33,193 nt of DNA from Anaerolineae bacterium (lineage in GTDB: Bacteria > Chloroflexota > Anaerolineae > JAADDB01): the NCBI GenBank assembly GCA_015490995.1, contig WFWT01000117.1, forward strand, positions 1 to 33,193, in the 5' to 3' direction. Numbering within the stretch: the stretch's first letter is position 1; each line of letters opens with the position of its first letter. Below, piece by piece: positions 24,830 to 31,485 of the stretch. The notes below the pieces were generated by a model. The model made no database searches and had not been told where the DNA came from. It worked only from the letters and a program-made list of their open reading frames with translations. A program made the translations under genes and the position numbers.

Positions 24830-26236
24830 ATGACCTCATTTGATTATTCGACATATTTGTCCCCCCTAACCTGGCGGTACGGGTCTCCGGAGATGCGTCG
24901 TATCTGGTCAGAGGTGTACCGGCGGCGATTGTGGCGTCGGGTGTGGGTGGCCCTGGCCAGGGCGGAAATGCGGGCAGGGTTGGTCACTCCGGAACAGGTT
25001 GCCGATTTGGAAGCCCACGTTGATGATATAGACCTCGCGGCAGCACTGGCTGTGGAACAGGAAATTGGCCACGATGTTATGGCGGAAATCCACGTGTACG
25101 CTCGTCAGTGTCCGGTTGGGGGGCGCGTTTTGCACCTGGGGGCGACGACCATGGACATTACGGACAACGCGGATGTGCTGCGCGTTCGAGAGGCGTTAGA
25201 CCTGTTGAAGAGCCGGGTACGTGATTTGGGCCTGGCACTGGCTGCGCAAGTGGAGCGATGGGCGGATACGCCTTGTATGGGGTTCACGCACCTGCAACCG
25301 GCCGAACCCACTACTGTGGGGTACCGACTCGCGGTCACGCTACAGGATGTGTTAGAGGATTATCGTGCATTGTGCTGGATACGCTCACGGTTGCGCGGAA
25401 AAGGGTTTCGCGGGGCGGTGGGGACAGCTGCTTCGTATAGCCAATTGCTATCCCACACCAACATTTCTCCCATCCAATTGGAACAGTGGGCGCTGGAAGA
25501 ATTGGGGTTAGAAGCGTTTGCGGTAACGACCCAAGTGTACCCGCGGAAACAGGACTGGCAGGTTCTCATGGTATTGGCCGGGTTGGGGCAAACGCTGTAT
25601 CGTTTTGCTTTTGACGTGCGGGTATTGCAAAGTCCTTTGGTAGGGGAATGGTCGGAGCCCTTCGGCGCGCGACAAGTTGGGTCATCTGCGATGCCGTTTA
25701 AGCGCAATCCGGTGCATGCGGAAAACGTGAACAGCCTGGCTCGTTACCTTGCACGGCTGCCGGAGATAGGGTGGGATAACGCGGCACATTCGTTGCTGGA
25801 ACGGACGCTGGATGATTCGGGGAACCGTCGTATTGTCTTGGCGGAGGCATTTTTGGTGGCGGATGAGTTGGTACGGCGGGTTATTCGTATAGTCAACGGG
25901 CTATCCTTCCACACTCACAAAATACAACACAACCTCCAAACCTTCGGTACCTTCGCAGCCACCGAACGCGTACTTCTAGAAGCTACAAAAGCCGGGGCCG
26001 ACCGTCAAGAAATTCACGAAATTATCCGTCAACACAGTATGGAAGCCTGGCAGGCCATTCATCGTGGTCAGCCCAACCCCCTCCCGGAACGTCTTGCCAG
26101 TGACCCACGTATAACCCGTTGGTTGTCTCCAGAAACTATTTATTCATTGTTAGATGCTTCCAGCTATCTAGGCCTCGCTCCCTCACGGGCGAGAGCAATG
26201 GCTGAGGAAGCGCGAACTGTTCTGAATTCTGAATAG
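24830..26236 (+). CDS. purB: Adenylosuccinate lyase
   Basis: A 468-residue member of the fumarase/aspartase superfamily. It cleaves SAICAR and adenylosuccinate, releasing fumarate, in purine synthesis. Features are YLSPLTWRYGSPEMRRIWSE at the N-terminus (9-28), GHDVMAEIH (80-88), THLQPAEPTT with the likely acid H154, and the superfamily signature GSSAMPFKRNP (284-294) whose loop serine is the catalytic base. The ATG at 24830 follows GGAGAGG; an earlier in-frame methionine overlaps the promoter. Argininosuccinate lyase is less likely given the ASL-type N-terminus. A hairpin-rich region follows the stop. Confidence 0.85.
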   Translation: MTSFDYSTYLSPLTWRYGSPEMRRIWSEVYRRRLWRRVWVALARAEMRAGLVTPEQVADLEAHVDDIDLAAALAVEQEIGHDVMAEIHVYARQCPVGGRVLHLGATTMDITDNADVLRVREALDLLKSRVRDLGLALAAQVERWADTPCMGFTHLQPAEPTTVGYRLAVTLQDVLEDYRALCWIRSRLRGKGFRGAVGTAASYSQLLSHTNISPIQLEQWALEELGLEAFAVTTQVYPRKQDWQVLMVLAGLGQTLYRFAFDVRVLQSPLVGEWSEPFGARQVGSSAMPFKRNPVHAENVNSLARYLARLPEIGWDNAAHSLLERTLDDSGNRRIVLAEAFLVADELVRRVIRIVNGLSFHTHKIQHNLQTFGTFAATERVLLEATKAGADRQEIHEIIRQHSMEAWQAIHRGQPNPLPERLASDPRITRWLSPETIYSLLDASSYLGLAPSRARAMAEEARTVLNSE

Positions 26237-26264
26237 GGAAGGCAACAAGGAGGACGTTAACGCG

Positions 26265-26293
26265 TGAGGGGCCCGGCTATGCCGGGCCCCTCA
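26265..26293. terminator. 13-bp perfect hairpin after purB, likely bidirectional terminator
   Basis: TGAGGGGCCCGGC and GCCGGGCCCCTCA pair perfectly around a three-base loop, 28 bases after the purB stop. T-tracts are poor on both strands, so termination may be inefficient or factor-assisted. Confidence 0.6.
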
Positions 26294-26302
26294 CCTTCCT
26301 GT

Positions 26303-26386
26303 GCGCCGTGGCATCTAACGGAGGTTCCGAGGTGATGCCACGGCGCGGTTCATTCTGCTACGTTTACTGTCCATTGGCATCACCTC
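26303..26386. promoter_or_regulatory. Mutually exclusive hairpins in the purB-deaminase gap
   Basis: Arms 26303-26315 and 26334-26346 pair perfectly over 13 bp. Arms 26329-26340 and 26375-26386 pair perfectly over 12 bp. The two structures share 26334-26340, so only one can form at a time. On the plus strand the second hairpin is followed by C and five T, like a terminator. On the minus strand it masks the Shine-Dalgarno GGAGGTGAT of a 19-codon frame. Confidence 0.5.
26315..26374 (-). CDS. Possible 19-residue basic peptide
   Basis: An ATG-to-TAG frame of 19 codons encodes a peptide with five arginines and one lysine and no hydrophobic stretch. An unusually complete Shine-Dalgarno, GGAGGTGAT, ends four bases before the ATG, and a promoter-like element lies upstream at 26457-26486. 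It starts 128 bases after the deaminase stop and has no gene behind it on that strand. The masking hairpin argues for a regulated leader-type frame, but chance cannot be excluded. Confidence 0.22.
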   Translation of the reverse strand: MDSKRSRMNRAVASPRNLR

Positions 26387-26456
26387 CCCCCTTTTTAGGA
26401 TGGCAAACCTGAGTGCCTGTCCCAGACAGGCATGTGAGGTGCTATGAATTGCAGGC

Positions 26457-26486
26457 ATTATCTCACAGGTAAGGATTAGGAGGCAA
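26457..26486 (-). promoter_or_regulatory. Promoter-like element for a minus-strand intergenic transcript
   Basis: TTGCCT (26481-26486), an 18-nt spacer and GATAAT (26457-26462) with an extended TGA in front of the -10 box. It lies directly behind the deaminase stop and would drive a transcript of about 180 nt ending at the 26265-26293 hairpin. A further 8-bp hairpin with a three-base loop lies at 26414-26432 in that transcript. Confidence 0.4.
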
Positions 26487-26502
26487 ATTCACTGAATGCC
26501 CT

Positions 26503-28527
26503 TCAGTCGGCAAGGTCGACATACTCCCCGCGGACCAGGGCTTCAGGACGGATACCGAATTTCTCCAAAAGTTCGGTGGCCAGGCCAGCTTTGCGCAGTG
26601 CATCCTCTTGTGACCACGTGCGACTTTTAATCTCAAGGAAGGAGATCTCCTGGGCTGGCTTGCTGAGTTTGTCGATGTTCACGGCAAAATCCACCCCCTT
26701 ATACCGAATACGGTACCGGTTGCGCCATTTGACAACTTCCCGTACCTGTGTGGGCTGAAAGTACTCCCGGTAGAAGCGCAAGGAATACACCGCGGGCGCG
26801 GTGAAACGGGAGCGTGATAAGATAATCGAATTGCCGTACTCCCGTTCGTGGGTTGGCCCTAGGAGCGTAAGTGTATAGATGGGTTCTACGTCTAAGGGAG
26901 CCAGGGCACCTCGCTCTTCAGTGGTACGAATGACGTTGTCTTCCCGATAGCGAATAATACCGTGCCTCCGGCCGTTAAAAAGAAAGTAGGTGTCGTACTG
27001 TTGACGCACGGTGTGTTTGACGATTTCAATATCAGGGTCGTTTTGTAGTACCTGCTCAATGTGAGCGGGGTTGGTTATGCGCGCTTTCACCTGAATTTCA
27101 AACGTCTCACTGCGCTCCAAGCCACCGATAGCTAGCAGTTTGTCCAGGAGACTGGCTTCTCGTTTCTGTAGGAACTGGCCAATCCGTTCGGCAATCTGTT
27201 GTGTTTCCGCATAGACACGTTCTACATCCACCGTTAGGACTTCCCCATCCCGTAACACTTGGCGACCGTTGATCCACACGTGGCGGACATCGCCAGCATG
27301 GGCAGTGTACACAAGGTGGCTGTACACATTATGTTCGTCCACCTGATGGTGGGGCCAAGCATGAGGGCCGTCCCAGGCGAGCACCACGATATCGGCCCGC
27401 TTGCCGGGTTCCAAGGAGCCGATGATGTGGTCCAAATGTAATGCTCGCGCACCTTCGATGGTGGCCATGGCAAAGGCCTCTTGCGCAGGGAGAGCCGTAG
27501 GATCCCCCAACATGCCTTTAGGTAGCAAGGCCGCTAGGCGCATCTCCTCGAACAGATCTTGATCGTTGTTGCTCGCGGGGCCATCGGTACCGATACCGAC
27601 AGCTATACCGGCTTTGCGCATCTGCACGACCGGTGCTACGCCCGATGCCAACTTCAGGTTGCTGGTGGGGTTATGGGCAACTCCGGCACGATGACCTGCC
27701 AGCACACGCATCTCCCGTTCTTCGATGTGGACACAGTGGGCCGCAATGACCCTTGCTCGAAAGAGATCCAACGTCTCAGCCCACAGAATGGGAGGGAGCC
27801 CGCGTTCACGGTAGTTGTCTTCCACCTCTTTACGCGTTTCAGAGAGATGAATGTGCACCGGTACGTCAAACTCCAGCGCGAGTTCCAGGCATTGACGCAT
27901 CATGTCATCGGTGGCTGTGTAGGGGGCGTGTGGCGCGACGGCTGGGGTAATCAGCTCGTGGCCTTTCCACTTCTGGATGAAATCACGGGCGTACGCCAGG
28001 CTTTCATCGTATGACTGCGCGTCTGGAGAAGGAAATTTCAAGATGGTTTGACCACATATCGCGCGCATGCCCGCTTCCGCTGCTGCCGTGGCCACCTGAT
28101 CCTCAAAGTAATACATGTCGCAAAAGGTAGTGATCCCTCCACGGATCATCTCGAGACAAGAGAGCAACGTCCCCCAACGGACAAATTCGGGATCCACAAA
28201 TTCGCGTTCAATGGGCATCATGTATCCTAACAACCACACATCCAATCGCTGGTCATCCACCAGCCCGCGCAAGATGGACATGGGCACATGGGTGTGGGCG
28301 TTAATCAGTCCTGGGATGACCAGATGATCCCGCACATCCAGCACGTCGGCCTCTGGATACCGGGGCAACACTTCGGATGCCGGTCCTACCGCCACGATAT
28401 CTGTGCCCGACACTACCACCGCGCCTTCGGGTATCACGCGACGCTGCGCGTCCATGGTGACCACTGTGCCGTAGGCGAGGGCCCACAACGGTTTTTGGGT
28501 CTTTTCCTGCGATGTCTGTTGGCTCAT
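26503..28527 (-). CDS. Amidohydrolase (MTA/SAH deaminase-like) fused to a CYTH-like domain
   Basis: A 674-residue fusion. Residues 1-450 are a metal-dependent amidohydrolase of the TRZ/ATZ and 5'-methylthioadenosine/S-adenosylhomocysteine deaminase branch: NAHTH (H78, H80), VHIHLSE (H225, H227, E230), AAHCVH (H264) and GTDGPASNN (D315). Residues about 474-674 resemble a CYTH (triphosphate tunnel) domain: FEIQVKARI, QQYDTYFLF, IIRYRED, VVKWRNRYRIRYKG and FLEIKSRTW; the usual ExExK start reads E-I-Q-V-K here. CYTH enzymes act on triphosphates or make cAMP. ATG 28527 has GAGGAG five bases upstream and overlaps the stop of the acidic mini-protein by four bases. Deamination of a methylated or S-linked purine nucleoside is the likeliest activity; the role of the CYTH part is unknown. 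Confidence 0.82.
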   Translation of the reverse strand: MSQQTSQEKTQKPLWALAYGTVVTMDAQRRVIPEGAVVVSGTDIVAVGPASEVLPRYPEADVLDVRDHLVIPGLINAHTHVPMSILRGLVDDQRLDVWLLGYMMPIEREFVDPEFVRWGTLLSCLEMIRGGITTFCDMYYFEDQVATAAAEAGMRAICGQTILKFPSPDAQSYDESLAYARDFIQKWKGHELITPAVAPHAPYTATDDMMRQCLELALEFDVPVHIHLSETRKEVEDNYRERGLPPILWAETLDLFRARVIAAHCVHIEEREMRVLAGHRAGVAHNPTSNLKLASGVAPVVQMRKAGIAVGIGTDGPASNNDQDLFEEMRLAALLPKGMLGDPTALPAQEAFAMATIEGARALHLDHIIGSLEPGKRADIVVLAWDGPHAWPHHQVDEHNVYSHLVYTAHAGDVRHVWINGRQVLRDGEVLTVDVERVYAETQQIAERIGQFLQKREASLLDKLLAIGGLERSETFEIQVKARITNPAHIEQVLQNDPDIEIVKHTVRQQYDTYFLFNGRRHGIIRYREDNVIRTTEERGALAPLDVEPIYTLTLLGPTHEREYGNSIILSRSRFTAPAVYSLRFYREYFQPTQVREVVKWRNRYRIRYKGVDFAVNIDKLSKPAQEISFLEIKSRTWSQEDALRKAGLATELLEKFGIRPEALVRGEYVDLAD

Positions 28528-28754
28528 ACCCACTCCTCGTCCTCATCTTCGTCCATATCTTCTAGAGCTAGCTCTTCGTCTTCCTCCTCCCATTCATCCT
28601 CTTCAACTAACTCTTCGTCGTGCAGTTCGAGATCTCCCAGTTCCTCAAAGGTCATGCAGGACAGATCCTCGGGATCCAACTCGATCTCTTCCGCGGAACA
28701 ATACCCTTCCTCCCAAAAGACACAGGCGCTGGCAGGACATTTAATGCGCGGCAT
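28524..28754 (-). CDS. DUF1540-like four-cysteine mini-protein with acidic tail
   Basis: A 76-residue protein. The first 36 residues carry four cysteines (C6, C11, C19, C33) in the pattern C-x4-C-x7-C-S-A-x-x-I then C-x-T-F, which resembles the DUF1540 metal-binding-like motif. The remaining 40 residues are almost entirely acidic (VEEDEWEEEDEELALEDMDEDEDEEWV region), giving a very low isoelectric point. GAGG lies five bases before the ATG. It overlaps the VKOR gene by 14 bases and the deaminase gene by four, so all are translated together. A zinc-binding or redox-sensing adaptor is possible, but no function is established. Confidence 0.75.
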   Translation of the reverse strand: MPRIKCPASACVFWEEGYCSAEEIELDPEDLSCMTFEELGDLELHDEELVEEDEWEEEDEELALEDMDEDEDEEWV

Positions 28755-29196
28755 GGTGTTCCTCCTCTACCGTGCTTGGTTTCCATATTTCTAGGGCCAA
28801 AATGAGGCACAACGCCGTGATACTAATAGCCGAGATGATACAGTACACGCAATAGGCCCGCAAGACAAATGCCTCAATAGCGGTAAGATAAGCTGAGTAT
28901 AAGGTACCAGCGAAGGCAACGCCAAAAGCCCCTTGTAAGGCAAGGAAAGCCCGTTCAGGCGGGACACCCCGATAAGCAATGATGCCTAGACCCAAAATGG
29001 TCAGGTAAGCTAAAAGTCCCAGCAGGGAAATTGGCACGCCGAATATCTTGGCATAGGAACTGGCCTGTACAAGGGCACAATCCCCAATCCCATAGCATTG
29101 GGGATCGACGTCCATGTAATGCGTGTAGGTCAAGTAGGCTGAAGCCCCTATCCCTGTCGCCAGGAAGAAGGAGAAGCCCACGTGACGCCATCTCAT
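28741..29196 (-). CDS. Vitamin K epoxide reductase family protein (VKOR)
   Basis: A 151-residue membrane protein with four to five helices that reoxidises a DsbA-type partner and passes electrons to quinone. The loop cysteines C34 and C40 (DPQCYGIGDCALVQAS), the YAKIFGVPISLLGLLAY block, and the active CVYC motif (C116, C119) in the last-but-one helix are all present. ATG 29196 is used because it overlaps the DsbA-like stop as ATGA and follows GAGGTGGG; a 21-residue upstream extension of the frame is not needed. It forms a disulfide-generating pair with the gene before it. Confidence 0.92.
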   Translation of the reverse strand: MRWRHVGFSFFLATGIGASAYLTYTHYMDVDPQCYGIGDCALVQASSYAKIFGVPISLLGLLAYLTILGLGIIAYRGVPPERAFLALQGAFGVAFAGTLYSAYLTAIEAFVLRAYCVYCIISAISITALCLILALEIWKPSTVEEEHHAAH

Positions 29197-29897
29197 GGCC
29201 CACCTCGTGTCTCTGCGGCTTGTAATGCTTGTTCCACGGCAGCTTTCAAGTCCGGCCACAGAGCTCCTCGTGGGATAAGTTGGCCATTAACGAAGATAGT
29301 GGGCGTGCCCCGAACACCCAGTGCCCGTCCTTCCTCCATCTCTTGTAACACGACATCCATGTATTTGCCACTGTCGACACACTGGGAGAAGGCATTCATG
29401 TCTAAACCGAGGTCATTAGCATATTGTTTTAGTTCTTCCGGTGTGAAAGGAGCGTCACTTTCCTGCTTCGTGAACAGATAATCGTGATAGGCCCAGAACT
29501 TGCCTTGCTCGGCCGCACACTCACTGGCATTGGCTGCCTGGTAGGATCGCAGCACGATAAAGTGTTTGTACACGAGGCGAACCTTCCCCGGTTTAACGTA
29601 CTCCTCGATTAACTGCTGGGCGGGACCCAGCGCAAAGGTGCGGCAATGAGGACAATGAAAATCAGAAAAATCCCACACCTCTACTGGGGCCTCGGGGAAA
29701 CCCAACACCTTGCCGGAAGCAGGTAGCTCCTCCGCGTATTGGGCGGTCTGAGGGATTTCCTGGGAGCGGGAAAGCATACCTGCTACAATCAACACCAGCA
29801 CGGCCAGCCCTGACAATCCCAAGACTAACCATAACGTCTGGACGGGGCGCCCTTCCGGTGTCGTCTGAGCTCGAGGGCGTCGTTTAGGTCGCGCCAT
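29193..29897 (-). CDS. DsbA-like thiol oxidoreductase, membrane anchored
   Basis: A 234-residue protein with a basic N-terminus, one transmembrane helix (about 21-41) and an extracytoplasmic thioredoxin-4/DsbA-type domain. The active site is FHCPHCRTF (C82, C85), the cis-proline loop is RGTPTIFVNG, and the helical insertion contains AANASECAAEQGKFWAYHDYLF. It introduces disulfide bonds into exported proteins and is presumably reoxidised by the VKOR encoded next. ATG 29897 follows GAAAGGACAC; the frame opens earlier but without a site. It heads a four-gene transcript driven by the promoter at 29951-29979. Confidence 0.92.
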   Translation of the reverse strand: MARPKRRPRAQTTPEGRPVQTLWLVLGLSGLAVLVLIVAGMLSRSQEIPQTAQYAEELPASGKVLGFPEAPVEVWDFSDFHCPHCRTFALGPAQQLIEEYVKPGKVRLVYKHFIVLRSYQAANASECAAEQGKFWAYHDYLFTKQESDAPFTPEELKQYANDLGLDMNAFSQCVDSGKYMDVVLQEMEEGRALGVRGTPTIFVNGQLIPRGALWPDLKAAVEQALQAAETRGGP

Positions 29898-29950
29898 GTG
29901 TCCTTTCTCCGTGTTCTGATTGGTTAGGGGGTACCCCACCCGTTGAGGAT

Positions 29951-29979
29951 AGCATAATGCGGTTGGGCGGCTTTGTCAA
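29951..29979 (-). promoter_or_regulatory. Promoter of the DsbA-VKOR-deaminase operon
   Basis: On the minus strand a perfect TTGACA (29974-29979), 17 nt, TATGCT (29951-29956). The boxes are identical to those of the LacI-regulator promoter. Start near 29944, about 47 nt before the ATG. Confidence 0.65.
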
Positions 29980-30061
29980 TGACCACCGACACCGTTTAGC
30001 CGGGACGTGCTGTTTGTTCCAACATCCGGTGTGCTGACTTCGGGGAGGCTGTCAGCGCCTG

Positions 30062-30067
30062 TATAAT
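30062..30067 (+). promoter_or_regulatory. -10 box for fabF
   Basis: A perfect TATAAT 41 bases ahead of the fabF ATG. The -35 region is not recognisable at the standard distance (TGACTT lies 21 nt upstream). Confidence 0.4.
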
Positions 30068-30107
30068 GCCCTATGGTATCCTTACGTTCATTGGAGGAGG
30101 AGGTCTT

Positions 30108-31349
30108 ATGGATAGGCCACGCTTGGTTATCACCGGTATCGCCGCAATTACTCCTGTAGGTCTGGACACACAGAGTACGTGGGAGAACCTGGTCAACGGT
30201 GTGTGTGGGGTGGACTATATCACATTGTTTGACGCGTCGGAGTTACCGGTGCGCATCGCGGCGGAAGTGCGTAATTTTGACCCCACCCGCTACATGCCTG
30301 CCAAAGAAGTGCGACGTACTACACGCGCGATTCACTTTGCCGTTGCTCTGGGACGCATGGCCTTGGAAGACGCGGGGCTGGAGATCACGGAAGAGAATAC
30401 CGAGAGAACTGCTGTTGTGATGAACACCGGTGGTGGAGGCATTTCGGTTATCTACGATGCTACCTTGGACATGTTGAACAAAGGCGCCCGTGGCGTCAGC
30501 CCCTTTGTTATCCCCAACGTGATGCCCAATGCAGTCTCTTGTCAGATCTCCATCGCGGAGGGGATTAAAGGGCCTATCCTGACGGGTACGGCGGCCTGTG
30601 CCAGCGGGAACATGGCTTTTGTCGACGCTGCACGCCTCCTGTGGTTGGGTGAAGCTGATGTGGCCATTGTAGGGGGCGTGGAAGCGGGTATCAACCCGGT
30701 GGCCGTTGCTTCCCTAGCCCGGGCGGGGGCACTGTCCACCCGTAACGACGATCCTAAACATGCCAGTCGACCATTTGATAAGCACCGGGACGGGTTCGTT
30801 TTCGGGGAAGGGGGCGCAGCTATGGTGATAGAGACCGAAGAACATGCCCGGCGCCGCGGTGCCCGCATTTACGCGGAGCTGGTAGGTGGTGCGGTTACCG
30901 GGGATGCCTTTCACATCACCGCGCCTCCCCCAGGCGGGGAAGGCGCAGCTCGTGCCATGCGCCTCGCCCTTGAACGAAGCCGTATTACGCCGGAGGAGGT
31001 AGATCTCATCAGTGCTCATGCTACTTCAACGCCTTTGAATGACGTCGCAGAGACCCAGGCGATCAAAAGTGTCTTTGGGGAACATGCGTATAACCTCTCT
31101 ATCACTGCGACCAAATCCATGGTAGGGCACCTATTGGGCGGCGCAGGAGCTATTGCTGCGTTCGCTGCTGTGATGAGCATTTATACCGGCATCATACCTC
31201 CTACTATCAACCTCGAGGACCCCGATCCCGAATGTGACTTGGATTACACACCGAACGAGGCTCGTGAGCGCCCTGTGCGAGTCGCCTTAGCTAACGGCTT
31301 TGGGTTTGGAGGGCAGAACGCCGTTGCCGTGTTTCGCAAGTACGAGTAA
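30108..31349 (+). CDS. fabF: 3-oxoacyl-ACP synthase II
   Basis: Condenses malonyl-ACP with growing acyl-ACP in fatty acid elongation. The 413-residue thiolase-fold protein has the catalytic cysteine C164 in GTAACASGNMAF, histidines H304 (ISAHATSTPLND) and H341 (TKSMVGHLLGGAGA), lysine K336, and the C-terminal NGFGFGGQN. ATG 30108 is taken because a strong GGAGGAGGAGG lies just upstream; the frame extends 14 codons further. No acpP, fabD or fabG lies nearby, so it is a stand-alone copy and could belong to a secondary lipid pathway. A 16-bp hairpin follows the stop. Confidence 0.92.
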   Translation: MDRPRLVITGIAAITPVGLDTQSTWENLVNGVCGVDYITLFDASELPVRIAAEVRNFDPTRYMPAKEVRRTTRAIHFAVALGRMALEDAGLEITEENTERTAVVMNTGGGGISVIYDATLDMLNKGARGVSPFVIPNVMPNAVSCQISIAEGIKGPILTGTAACASGNMAFVDAARLLWLGEADVAIVGGVEAGINPVAVASLARAGALSTRNDDPKHASRPFDKHRDGFVFGEGGAAMVIETEEHARRRGARIYAELVGGAVTGDAFHITAPPPGGEGAARAMRLALERSRITPEEVDLISAHATSTPLNDVAETQAIKSVFGEHAYNLSITATKSMVGHLLGGAGAIAAFAAVMSIYTGIIPPTINLEDPDPECDLDYTPNEARERPVRVALANGFGFGGQNAVAVFRKYE

Positions 31350-31355
31350 ACACCT

Positions 31356-31403
31356 ATCTCGGGTGAGGCAGATGGTTTTACGTCTACCTGCCTCACCCGA
31401 GAT
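31356..31403 (+). terminator. Perfect 16-bp hairpin after fabF
   Basis: ATCTCGGGTGAGGCAG (31356-31371) and CTGCCTCACCCGAGAT (31388-31403) pair without mismatch around a 16-base loop, six bases after the fabF stop. There is no T-tract behind it, so it may be a terminator that needs a factor, or an attenuator ahead of the STAND gene. Confidence 0.5.
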
Positions 31404-31485
31404 TCGCCGCGTGCTCGGTATCCACACACGAAAAATAGTGACCACACAATCGCGGTAGCACACAGTGTGGACCCGGAGGCACAAT

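Noticed and set aside
26264-26335. 23-codon plus-strand GTG frame with AAGGAGG upstream after purB
   Set aside because: It would be translated through the 13-bp terminator hairpin and has a Pro/Gly-rich product; probably chance.
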